A DNA stretch of 64,000 nucleotides from Candidatus Peregrinibacteria bacterium (GTDB taxonomy: Bacteria > Patescibacteriota > Gracilibacteria > Peribacterales > Peribacteraceae): NCBI GenBank assembly GCA_016186175.1, contig JACPMB010000009.1, positions 1 to 64,000 on the forward strand. Direction: 5' to 3'. Of this stretch, positions 27,858-37,088 are shown in pieces; the first letter of the stretch is position 1; each line of letters starts with the position of its first letter. The position numbers were made by a program, and so were the translations under genes. The notes beneath the pieces are model-generated. The model saw only the letters and a list, made by a program, of their open reading frames with translations, did not search any database and was not told the origin of the DNA.

Positions 27858-28829
27858 ATGAACAGACATTTTTTTCGTGCCATTCTGATCCTGAGCATGC
27901 TGGTTGCTCCCGCTGGAGCTCTGGCCGGAGCCCCGTCCAACGTCACCGGGCTTTCCGCGCGTTTTGAAGACGGGCAAGTGACGGTCAGATGGGACGGGGC
28001 TGAGAATGCCAAAACCTACCGTGTTTACTACGGACAGAAATCCATTCTGGACAACGACGGCGAATACGACGATTTTGCGGCTGTGGATGGCGATAGCACG
28101 GAGCTGGTGATTTCCGATCTGCCGCCATACCCGCAGATTTTTCTCGCGGTGCTGGCTGTGAACGCCGACGACGAGGAAAGCCGGTCGTTTGTAGAGGAAC
28201 TGCAGCTGGATATGACGGGAGGCGAGGCGGACGGACAGAAAACAGAGCGCGAGGCGCCGGCGCCGTCGCGGAAAGAGCGCGAGGCGAACACTGTGGGCCT
28301 GTTGAGCGCAGTCGCGCAATCGCCGGAGACCGTGCAACTGACGTTCTCCATGAACGTGCAAGTTCAGGAAGACAGGGCGGCGGAGGCCTTCACGGCTCTT
28401 GATAACGCCGGAAACCCACTGCGCCTGTCGCGCATCGTGATAGAGGGAAATATCGTCACACTCGTCACGGAAACACAGTCTCCGGGACGTAAATACGCCG
28501 TTCGTGCGAACGATCCTGTAACCGGCGAGGCCGCAGACGGCCGGCAGTCCCCGGTTGACCAGACAAGGAATATAACCGGCTTCACGGGGTACGAAAACAA
28601 CGATGAGGAAGTTCCCCCCGCAAAAACAGACACGGCGCCGGACGCCACCAGCGGAATCGCGGACGAGGGGGGCCCCGCTGCCGTTGCGTCGGTCGTTCCG
28701 CCGCCGCGCGGAACAAGCGCTTCACGCTCCGGTCTTTATAATTCCGGAGTGCCGGTGCTCGGAGTCATACTTGCAAGCGGAGCAATCGCCGGATGGAGGA
28801 GAGTGCGAAGGCGAATTGCGTCCAAATAA
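27858..28829 (+). CDS. Secreted FN3-domain protein with C-terminal membrane anchor
   Basis: Signal peptide MNRHFFRAILILSMLVAPAGALAG; PSNVTGLSARFEDGQVTVRWDGAENAKTYRVYYG; C-term SGVPVLGVILASGAIAGWRRVRRRIASK. Confidence 0.8.
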   Translation: MNRHFFRAILILSMLVAPAGALAGAPSNVTGLSARFEDGQVTVRWDGAENAKTYRVYYGQKSILDNDGEYDDFAAVDGDSTELVISDLPPYPQIFLAVLAVNADDEESRSFVEELQLDMTGGEADGQKTEREAPAPSRKEREANTVGLLSAVAQSPETVQLTFSMNVQVQEDRAAEAFTALDNAGNPLRLSRIVIEGNIVTLVTETQSPGRKYAVRANDPVTGEAADGRQSPVDQTRNITGFTGYENNDEEVPPAKTDTAPDATSGIADEGGPAAVASVVPPPRGTSASRSGLYNSGVPVLGVILASGAIAGWRRVRRRIASK

Positions 28830-28984
28830 CTACGACACTCTTTTGATGCGTACCGGAACCGCGAATGTTCCACGGCCACATGGAACCGATTTTCGCTTTT
28901 GGCGCAGCCGAAATTCCCTCTTTCGCAAAAAGAAATTATTGGGAGAATCCCGACGGACCACGGCGCCGGAATATTCTTAAAATC

Positions 28985-29818
28985 ATGAGAATAAATTATC
29001 TTGCGCTTTGCATAATCGCGCTTTCCGCCGGAGCCTTTCTTGCCTCGCGCGAACTTGCGTTGATGCCGGACGAACGCCTGCATGTGTATTTTTTCGACGT
29101 CGGACAGGGGGACGGAGCATTGATCGTGACGCCGTCCGGAAAGCAAATCGTCATTGACGGGGGGCCGGCCGGGGGCGCGATGCTGCGGGAACTCGCGGAG
29201 CGCATGCCGTTTTTCGACCGGACAATTGACATGCTGATTCTAAGCCACCCGCAACTTGATCATATTTTCGCTTTTCCCGAAATCCTGCGCCGCTATCGCG
29301 TCGGACGAATACTCATGACTGGAATCCGGAATGATTTGCCGCGTTATGATGAATTTTTGCGTCTTATAAAAGAACAGCGCATTCCTATTTGGATCGCCGA
29401 TCCGAAAAAAGACATTGACCTCGGCGACGGCATAGCGATTGATGTCGTATGGCCGGAGCCGGCTCTTTTCGGGAAAAAGATGAAGGATGTCAACAATTCC
29501 TCGATCATGCTGCGCGTGATCAATGGGACCGGCGCAGCTGTTCTCTTTTCCGGTGACGCTGAAGAAAAAGAGGAGCTGGCCGCGCTGGCCTCCGGCGCCG
29601 ATCTCAGCGCGGCCGTCCTAAAAGCCGGGCATCATGGGAGCAAAACATCCTCCGGGACCGGATTCCTCATTGCCGCGCATCCGTCGCTCGCTGTAATCTC
29701 CGCCGGCAAAAACAACCAATTCGGCCACCCGCACGCGGCAGTGCTTAATAGGATGAAGGCATTGGGGATTCCAATACGCGTTACAGGATCGGAGGGAACG
29801 ATCGAAGTGGCGCGCTGA
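28985..29818 (+). CDS. ComEC-type MBL-fold hydrolase (stand-alone, single N-terminal TM)
   Basis: HVYFFDVGQGDGALIVTPSGKQIVIDGGP...LILSHPQLDHIF...VLFSGDAEEKEE...VLKAGHHGSKTSS. Confidence 0.9.
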   Translation: MRINYLALCIIALSAGAFLASRELALMPDERLHVYFFDVGQGDGALIVTPSGKQIVIDGGPAGGAMLRELAERMPFFDRTIDMLILSHPQLDHIFAFPEILRRYRVGRILMTGIRNDLPRYDEFLRLIKEQRIPIWIADPKKDIDLGDGIAIDVVWPEPALFGKKMKDVNNSSIMLRVINGTGAAVLFSGDAEEKEELAALASGADLSAAVLKAGHHGSKTSSGTGFLIAAHPSLAVISAGKNNQFGHPHAAVLNRMKALGIPIRVTGSEGTIEVAR

Positions 29819-29885
29819 GCGCCGGAAGCACTCGGCACATTTCGCGTCTGGCCTAAGGAAAGCCGCAAGCCTACAATGCCTGCTC

Positions 29886-31187
29886 GTGAAAACCATTCTT
29901 CTTCTCGCCGGCCGCTCGCGCCGTTTCTGGCCCCTTGCTGAAAAATCCCTTTTCCCCATCTGCGGCAGCACGCTCGCGGAACACCAAGTGGATACTCTGC
30001 GCAAGGGGGGCTGTGCGGACATCACTCTTGTCGCCGGCGCGCACAACAAGAAGGAATTAAAAAAATTATTCCCGGACCTTCCTGTCATGGAACAGAAAAA
30101 TCTGGACATGGGGATGCAGGGAGCATGCATGAGCGCCCTTCCGAAAATAAAGAACGGGCCGGTCATGATCGTATCGGGAAACGACGTGATTGAGCCTGAC
30201 GCCTTCCACATGCTTCGAAAGGAGGCATCTGGATCGAAAATCGGCGGCGCGATACTCGCGCGTCGCGTGAAGGACTACTTCCCCGGCGGATACCTTGCAG
30301 TAAAAAACGGCAGAATCGCGACGATCGTCGAAAAGCCCGGCCCGAAAAATCCATTCACGCGACGCGCGAATCCGCTTGTGAACATCGTGGCTCATATCCA
30401 CAATGATCCGGCTGCCCTGCTCTCGGCGCTGGAGAAAGTGAAAAATCATCGCGACGACGGGTATGAGATGGCCCTCCAGACGCTTTTTCGGGAACGCAAA
30501 TACCGCGCAGTTCCGTACGACGGCTTTTGGCAGCCGGTTAAGTTTCCGTGGCAGCTTGTGCCGTTGCTTGGGCATTTCCTATCCGGAATTGGCAAATCCG
30601 TTATCCATCGCACTGCAAAAATTCATCCGTCGGCGGTGATCGAGGGCAACGTAATGATCGGCGCAGGGACGCGCGTGCTGCCGCATGCGACAATCATCGG
30701 CCCGTGTTTAGTCGGCGAACGATGCACCATCGGGAACAACGCGCTCGTGCGCTCTTCCAGCATCGGCGACGATTGTGTTATAGGTTATAACACCGAGATC
30801 AAAGGGACTGCGCTCGCAGGGTCTGTTTGGACGCATATGACGTACCTCGGAGATTCGATTATCGGGAAAAATGTTTCTTTCGGTGGCGGATGCATCACAG
30901 GGAACCTGCGTCTGGACGAGCAGGAAATCGCATCGAGCTCAGAGCGCACTGGCCTGATGAAATTTGGCATTATTGTAGGGAATGATTGCCGGTTCGGCAT
31001 ACAGGTGGGGACAAATCCCGGGGTTAAGGTGGGTTGCGGGAGTTTTATCGCAACCGGCGCGATGCTTGGCGAGGATATTCCTGACGGAAGTTTTGTTGAT
31101 GTTAAGGAAGGGACGCTTCGAATACGGTCTAATTCTGCCGACGTGCCGTCAACGGAGACGAGGTGCAGGAGTTGGCAGAATTTGTAA
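29886..31187 (+). CDS. Sugar nucleotidyltransferase with left-handed beta-helix acyltransferase-like domain (GTG start)
   Basis: LLLAGRSRRFWPLAEKSLFPICGSTLAEHQVDTL; hexapeptide repeats HPSAVIEGNVMIGAGTRVLPHATIIGPCLVGERCTIGNNALV. Confidence 0.88.
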   Translation: MKTILLLAGRSRRFWPLAEKSLFPICGSTLAEHQVDTLRKGGCADITLVAGAHNKKELKKLFPDLPVMEQKNLDMGMQGACMSALPKIKNGPVMIVSGNDVIEPDAFHMLRKEASGSKIGGAILARRVKDYFPGGYLAVKNGRIATIVEKPGPKNPFTRRANPLVNIVAHIHNDPAALLSALEKVKNHRDDGYEMALQTLFRERKYRAVPYDGFWQPVKFPWQLVPLLGHFLSGIGKSVIHRTAKIHPSAVIEGNVMIGAGTRVLPHATIIGPCLVGERCTIGNNALVRSSSIGDDCVIGYNTEIKGTALAGSVWTHMTYLGDSIIGKNVSFGGGCITGNLRLDEQEIASSSERTGLMKFGIIVGNDCRFGIQVGTNPGVKVGCGSFIATGAMLGEDIPDGSFVDVKEGTLRIRSNSADVPSTETRCRSWQNL

Positions 31188-31204
31188 TCCAAACGCGCAT
31201 CGTC

Positions 31205-31346
31205 TGTGGATAATGCCATTTTGCTATTGCCTGCGGTTTGCCTGAGTAATCCACACCCAATAATGATTTTTGGCTGACATATGTGTAAATTTGTAATTTT
31301 GTTGGATTGGCTGGTCCCCTATATTCTTATCCACAAGTTTTCCACA
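31205..31346. other. Candidate replication origin: DnaA-box cluster upstream of dnaN
   Basis: TGTGGATAA 31205-31213 and TTATCCACA 31327-31335 (perfect); TAATCCACA 31247-31255 and TTTTCCACA 31338-31346 (one mismatch); AT-rich flank to dnaN. Confidence 0.55.
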
Positions 31347-31516
31347 TCATCCGCACACAATAAATTGTGTTCGTTCTGCTCTCTTTATAAGCTAATCAAT
31401 ACTTAAGTGGTTTATATTTGTGAATCCCCGCGCTCTTCATCTAAAAAGTGGATACTAAGAAAGGGTGTATGATGATGATGAATTTAGTATTAAGATTAGA
31501 TACTCCTAATGTAAAA

Positions 31517-32698
31517 ATGAAGTTTTCGTGTTCAACATCAAGCCTCCTGCAATCATTGCAGCTTGCCAGCCGCGCGATAGGAGGTCAGCAGGCTCTTCCG
31601 ATTTTAGGCAATATATTAATAGAAGCCCATGGAAGAAGGTGTACTGTAAGCGCCACTGATCTTGAATTAAGCATTATAACGAGTTTCGATTCTAAAATTG
31701 AAAACGAAGGATCAGTGACGGTCCCGGCAAAAGCGATTTTAAACTTCGCGCAATACAACAACGATCCTGAGGTGTTATTGGAAACAAGCGAGGGAACGAT
31801 ACTTAAATGCACATCACAACACGCAAAAACATCAATCGCAGGCGAAGCTGCGAGCGAATATCCGACAATATCATCTGTGGAAAAACAAACATCTTTCTCT
31901 CTGCCGGTTCCACCACTCCTACGCGCGCTTCATTTGGTCACGTTTTCGTCCGCGCGCGCCGGTTTGCGGCCGGTGTTGTCGGGCGCGTATGTGAGGAGTG
32001 AAAAAAATCTAGTGGTGTTTGTTGCGACGGACAGCTACAGACTCTCCGAATATAAAATACCAGTTTCCATAGGCGGAGCGGAGATATCCTGCATTGTCCC
32101 AACAAAGATTCTTGAGGAATTGAAAGTTATGCTGTCCGGGAAAAAGCAGGATAAAGAGAAAAAGGGAACACGCTCCGGGCCGGATAAGGAGGATAAAACC
32201 CGGAAGACAGAAGGCCCGGACGAGGAGGTCCAGGTGATTCTTAGCAGGCAGCAAATAGAGATTCATCACGGCTCAACTCGCCTACTCTCGCGTCTGATAG
32301 ACGGGAAATTCCCGGATTACGAACAAATTCTTCCAAAAGAAACCACTACAACCGTCAGATTTTCGTCTGGAGAACTGACTATGGCCGCAAAACGCATGCA
32401 TTACTTTGCAAAAGAGGTGAATAACAATCTCGCGTTTTATTGTGCCAAAGGGCAAGTGCGGATAGTCACGCCGCAGACGCCGGCGGGGCGCGATGAGGCG
32501 TTCATAGCAGCAGAGATGCAGGGCAAGGACAATAAGATTGCGCTGAGCAGCGGCTATCTGCTGGATTTTCTGGGTCATATTGACGAAGATGAAGTTGACA
32601 TGCAGATTACCGACAGCTCCCGCCCCGCCCTTTTCACCCTGCCGAAAGAGAAAAATTATCTGCACTTGATCATGCCGCTTAGAATGCTTGAGGAGTAA
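31517..32698 (+). CDS. dnaN: DNA polymerase III beta subunit (sliding clamp)
   Basis: MKFSCSTSSLLQSLQLASRAIGGQQALPILGNILIEA...LRPVLSGAYV...VATDSYRLSEYKIP...IDGKFPDYEQILPKE...LIMPLRML. Confidence 0.95.
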   Translation: MKFSCSTSSLLQSLQLASRAIGGQQALPILGNILIEAHGRRCTVSATDLELSIITSFDSKIENEGSVTVPAKAILNFAQYNNDPEVLLETSEGTILKCTSQHAKTSIAGEAASEYPTISSVEKQTSFSLPVPPLLRALHLVTFSSARAGLRPVLSGAYVRSEKNLVVFVATDSYRLSEYKIPVSIGGAEISCIVPTKILEELKVMLSGKKQDKEKKGTRSGPDKEDKTRKTEGPDEEVQVILSRQQIEIHHGSTRLLSRLIDGKFPDYEQILPKETTTTVRFSSGELTMAAKRMHYFAKEVNNNLAFYCAKGQVRIVTPQTPAGRDEAFIAAEMQGKDNKIALSSGYLLDFLGHIDEDEVDMQITDSSRPALFTLPKEKNYLHLIMPLRMLEE

Positions 32699-32720
32699 TT
32701 TGCATCTCAAAGGAAAATTC

Positions 32721-35700
32721 ATGCTTCCCTCCCTCCTTCTTGGGAAGGATACCCACCGGGATCTTGCAGACCTTCTGAAAAAAGAAGGAGATTTGACGAT
32801 ATCCGGCGCGTCCAACGAAACGGCGAAAATACTGCTCGTGAGTCATCTTCTCGGTTTTCATCCGCAAAAAACCCTGTTCGTGACTGGCTCTGAAGAATCG
32901 GCGGAAAGCCTGCAGCACTGGCTGCGGTTTTTCGGGCAGCGCGCGCATATCCTCCATCCCATTGAGGATGCCGCCGGCGCGGTACGGCCGGAACGCCTTC
33001 AGGCGTTTCTTATTGCGATGCGGCCCGGGAACGCTGAAGTGTTTATATTATCGCGCGAGGCGTGGGAAATGGAATTTCCTTCCATTGACGAACTTGAAGA
33101 AGGAAAAATCACATTATCAGTCGGAAAAGATGTTAACTTCACGGAATTATTCGAGTCGCTTATAGAGCGCGGTTATGGCCACGGCAGCGATCTCTATCTG
33201 CATCCAGGGGAATACCGCCGAATCGGCGACGTTCTCGATCTGTTCCCCATACAGTCGGAACATCCGTACAGGATCAGGTTCGATTTTGAGAAAGTGCAGA
33301 AGATCATGTCGGTTGACAGAGACGATCTTTCAAAAACATCGGACGCGGGAAGCAACATGGCGGCGTATCCGGCGTTATTCCAAAAAAAGATGGCCATTCG
33401 CAGCCAGTTCCCTACGGATGCGCTCCTGATTTTGGACGATCAGGAAGACATTGTCACCCCCAGAATGATTCCAACTCTCTCGTTTACCGCGTTCCCGGAG
33501 CACGCTGAGCATCATGCACATCTTCGTTACCTGTCCGTCCTTAAGTTCTACACGCTCGCCGATTTTTTGAACGATATTCGCGACAAGCTGGCGCAGGAGT
33601 GGACTCTGCTGGTGGTTACCAAGCGCATGAAAGAGCTGGAGGAAATTCTGACGGAGGAACGCGTGCCGCATGACGACGGAGTTACCGGGCACAGAGGGGC
33701 AATCGCCCTAATTCCTGCGTCGGATGAGGATATCCTCCCCCACTCGCTCCAGAACCCGGACCTGCGCTGCGCCCTGCTCACAGACCGCGAGATTTTCTCT
33801 CTTCGCAAAGCTGGAAAACAGCGCAGCATGGCTAAACTAGCGCTCGACTTCGTCACATCGCTGCAGCAAGGAGACTACGTGGTGCACATGGAACACGGGA
33901 TCGGACATTTTGAGGGGATGACGCAGAAGGCGATTGACGACGTGTCGCGCGAATATCTGGAACTCACCTATGCAGAGGGCGATAAGCTGTTCGTGCCGGT
34001 GGATCAGGCGGACAAATTGAGCAAATTCGTGCACGAAGAAGGCGATGAACCGGTGCTAACCCGTCTTGGAACGACCGAATGGAAACGAGTTAACGAAAAA
34101 CTCCGGTCGGAAACGAGGGAAATCGCAAAGGAACTTTTGAATCTGTATGCGAAGCGCGCGAGAGCCAAAGGTCACACGTTCCCCGACGATGGCGGCCGCC
34201 AGCGAAAATTTGAAGAGCAATTCCCGTACACCGAAACGCCCGGACAGCTAAAGGCGATCGAGGACATCAAGCGCGACATGGAAAGCGAGCACCCAATGGA
34301 CCGTCTGGTGTGCGGAGACGTCGGATTTGGGAAAACGGAAGTCGCGATGCGGGCCGCGTTCAAGGCGGCCGAAGCGGGAAGGCAGGTCGCTGTAATCGCT
34401 CCGATCACGATTCTTGCCGACCAGCATTACCGCAATTTCATCGAAAGAATGAACCCGTTCAAGATCAGGATTGAAATGATGAGCCGGTTCAGGTCCGTAT
34501 CCGAGCAGCGGAAAACCCTCGAAGGACTGCGAAAGGGGGATGTGCAAATCGTAATTGGAACTCACCGGCTGCTCCAGGACGACATCCGGTTCCACAATCT
34601 CGGCCTGGTCATAATTGACGAAGAGCAGCGGTTTGGCGTCAAGCAGAAGGAGAAATTCAAGGAAATGCGCGCGTCGGTGGATATTCTCACGCTCACCGCG
34701 ACTCCGATCCCGCGGACTCTAAATCTCGGCCTCCACAAGCTTCGCGACATCACCACCATCACCACTCCCCCGCCCGGGCGCCTGCCGATCATCACCGAAG
34801 TCCGGAAATACTCCGACGAATTGACGCGCCAGGCGGTCCTCGCCGAGATCGGGAGAAAAGGGCAATGCTTCGTTCTGCACAACCGCGTGGAGACGATTGA
34901 CGCTTTTGCGCAGAAACTTCAAGCTCTGATTCCAGAGGCGACATTCGTAGTCGGCCACGGGCAATTGAAACCGGAAACTCTCGAAGAAAGGATCATCGCC
35001 TTCAAAGACGGCAAGTACGACGTACTCGTAAGCTCGACGATCATCGAGAACGGCATTGACCTCCCGCGGGCGAACACTTTGATCGTGAATGAGGCGGAGC
35101 GATTCGGGCTCAGCCAGCTGTACCAGCTGCGAGGGCGGGTGGGCCGGAGCAGGGTGCAGGCGTACGCGTATTTTCTGTATCACAGTCAAAAATTGAAAGA
35201 CGACGCTAAAAAGCGCTTGCGCGCGATTGTCGAGGCATGCGAGCTGGGCAGCGGCTTCCAGGTCGCCATGCGCGACCTGGAAATACGCGGCGCCGGCGAA
35301 ATTCTCGGAGCCAGCCAGTCCGGCACCATGCAGACGGTGGGCGTCAGCCATTATCTCCGGCTTCTGAAAAACGCGGTCGAGGAACTGCGCAACGGAGCGA
35401 AAGACAGAGAAGAAGAAGACGCGGCGGCTGAGATTCAACTGCCGGTCGAGGCGCTTATCCCATCCTTCTACATCACGGACAACGAGGAGAAAATCAGCGT
35501 CTATCAGAAACTCGCCGGAAGCGAGGACGAGGCGATTCTTAAAGAATTCGAAGCAGATCTGCGCGAGGAATTCGGAGAGCTTCCGGCGCAGGTGGTTTCG
35601 CTCTTCCAAATCCTGCGGCTTAAGATGGCATGCCGGCGCGCCGGAGTGATCCGCGTGAAGGCCGAAGACCCTTCGTCGGGCCCGGGGCATGGCCGGCATG

Positions 35701-35912
35701 ATTCGGAGATCGTTCTTGCTCTGAGCCCTCGGGTCACCGCCAAAGAGATCATGCAACTCCTGCATGTGAATCCTAAGTGGAAGATCAGCGGGGCGTCGCT
35801 GAGGATCCCGCAATCCGCATTGGGGCGAAAGGAGGATGGAAAAGATTGGTTGTACGAACTCACGGAGGAAGTGAAGTTGTTACAGAGGAGGAAAGCAGGG
35901 AAAAAGGCGTAA
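32721..35912 (+). CDS. mfd: Transcription-repair coupling factor Mfd
   Basis: GDYVVHMEHGIGHFEGMTQ...MDRLVCGDVGFGKTEVAMRAAF...IIDEEQRFGVKQKE...TATPIPRTLNLGL...GRVGRSRVQAYAYFLY. Confidence 0.97.
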   Translation: MLPSLLLGKDTHRDLADLLKKEGDLTISGASNETAKILLVSHLLGFHPQKTLFVTGSEESAESLQHWLRFFGQRAHILHPIEDAAGAVRPERLQAFLIAMRPGNAEVFILSREAWEMEFPSIDELEEGKITLSVGKDVNFTELFESLIERGYGHGSDLYLHPGEYRRIGDVLDLFPIQSEHPYRIRFDFEKVQKIMSVDRDDLSKTSDAGSNMAAYPALFQKKMAIRSQFPTDALLILDDQEDIVTPRMIPTLSFTAFPEHAEHHAHLRYLSVLKFYTLADFLNDIRDKLAQEWTLLVVTKRMKELEEILTEERVPHDDGVTGHRGAIALIPASDEDILPHSLQNPDLRCALLTDREIFSLRKAGKQRSMAKLALDFVTSLQQGDYVVHMEHGIGHFEGMTQKAIDDVSREYLELTYAEGDKLFVPVDQADKLSKFVHEEGDEPVLTRLGTTEWKRVNEKLRSETREIAKELLNLYAKRARAKGHTFPDDGGRQRKFEEQFPYTETPGQLKAIEDIKRDMESEHPMDRLVCGDVGFGKTEVAMRAAFKAAEAGRQVAVIAPITILADQHYRNFIERMNPFKIRIEMMSRFRSVSEQRKTLEGLRKGDVQIVIGTHRLLQDDIRFHNLGLVIIDEEQRFGVKQKEKFKEMRASVDILTLTATPIPRTLNLGLHKLRDITTITTPPPGRLPIITEVRKYSDELTRQAVLAEIGRKGQCFVLHNRVETIDAFAQKLQALIPEATFVVGHGQLKPETLEERIIAFKDGKYDVLVSSTIIENGIDLPRANTLIVNEAERFGLSQLYQLRGRVGRSRVQAYAYFLYHSQKLKDDAKKRLRAIVEACELGSGFQVAMRDLEIRGAGEILGASQSGTMQTVGVSHYLRLLKNAVEELRNGAKDREEEDAAAEIQLPVEALIPSFYITDNEEKISVYQKLAGSEDEAILKEFEADLREEFGELPAQVVSLFQILRLKMACRRAGVIRVKAEDPSSGPGHGRHDSEIVLALSPRVTAKEIMQLLHVNPKWKISGASLRIPQSALGRKEDGKDWLYELTEEVKLLQRRKAGKKA

Positions 35913-36037
35913 AACAGCTCCTCGCGCTTGCGAAAGGAAATCGAGAAAGCAGAGCCGAAACGCGAGGCTATCACGGAATGGCGCGTGTGGGACGCCGGTC
36001 TTGCAAGTGCGCAGCCGCCTGCTAGCATCCCCCCCTT

Positions 36038-37000
36038 ATGGATTACATTGATCTTCGACGCCCTGGGAGGAAATACCCGGAACGCGTGATTGCCGGAACC
36101 GAGAGCAGCGATTATGTGGATCTCCTGCTGCGGAAATACAACTTCTACGGCGGGCTGGCGACGCATGCGCCTTCGTCTCTGCTGGGGGTGATAGGGCCGA
36201 ATGTCCGGCTTCCATCGGAATTCCTCAACAGGCCGGGGGCAGCGCCGTTTATTGTCGAAACAAATCCCGCCCGCGCTATGTCCGAAGTTGGCGCCGGCGT
36301 CCGCGCGATCATCGCCGATCCGAACGACATCCCAAAAAGCCTGCAACCAGACGGGTCGTTCGATGTTGTTGCGCAGCTTGGGCAGCTTCCAGCCGCTCAG
36401 CAGGAATCTCCGATGCGGCGGCAGATGACGTCGCTCTGCGATTTTATGAGCGAGAGGCGCATCGGGGCATGCGTGCTGCGCAACGCCCTCCACGGCATTC
36501 AGGAAGAACAGAGAGTCCTGTTCCTCTATCTCCTGGCGGGACATCTGGCCCCCGGAGGATCGCTCGCAATCGTGAATGCGGAGTACGATCCTGCCCTGGA
36601 GGACAACAAAGGATCAGTAGAGGGGCCTTACCGCGACGCGCTGACCGTGGCCGATTGCCTGCGCGGCGGGGCGTCGGCAACGCGCAAGGAAATGGAGGCG
36701 CTGTTCACAGTGATCGGGCCACGATGGACGGCGAAAGAGCTTACGGCATTGTTCCGGAATTCCATGTTCATCAGTTTGGATTATATGCGGAAGGAAATCG
36801 AAGGAGGGCGTCCGGTCAAGGCAATTGAGGCCGGTTACGACACTGTGTGCAATATGCGACGGTGCGATTACGTTGCCGCTGGCAACTACGTCCTGCCGCG
36901 GTTTGGATCGCTTGTCGTTCCGAGGCTGTACCGTCACAACATCGCTGCGGAACGCAGGCTTCAGAAAGAGGAGAAGCGCAGAAAGAAGGCCCGGCGATAG
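36038..37000 (+). CDS. Hypothetical protein with methyltransferase-like Rossmann features
   Basis: Complete ORF; FDVVAQLGQLP...LAGHLAPGGSLAIVNAEYD resembles SAM-MTase C-terminal strands; no firm family. Confidence 0.6.
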   Translation: MDYIDLRRPGRKYPERVIAGTESSDYVDLLLRKYNFYGGLATHAPSSLLGVIGPNVRLPSEFLNRPGAAPFIVETNPARAMSEVGAGVRAIIADPNDIPKSLQPDGSFDVVAQLGQLPAAQQESPMRRQMTSLCDFMSERRIGACVLRNALHGIQEEQRVLFLYLLAGHLAPGGSLAIVNAEYDPALEDNKGSVEGPYRDALTVADCLRGGASATRKEMEALFTVIGPRWTAKELTALFRNSMFISLDYMRKEIEGGRPVKAIEAGYDTVCNMRRCDYVAAGNYVLPRFGSLVVPRLYRHNIAAERRLQKEEKRRKKARR

Positions 37001-37088
37001 CCAGTGAGTCATACAACCTGCGCAATTCAGCGCCGCTTGTGACTATTTTCCCGCAGTGCTATACTGTACCGATTTACCCATTCTTCCC

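Noticed and set aside
34719-35813. 364-aa minus-strand ORF
   Set aside because: Antisense to the helicase and C-terminal part of mfd; shadow ORF without recognisable motifs.
35504-36544. 346-aa minus-strand ORF
   Set aside because: Antisense to the mfd 3' end and the following hypothetical CDS; composition and lack of motifs indicate a shadow ORF.
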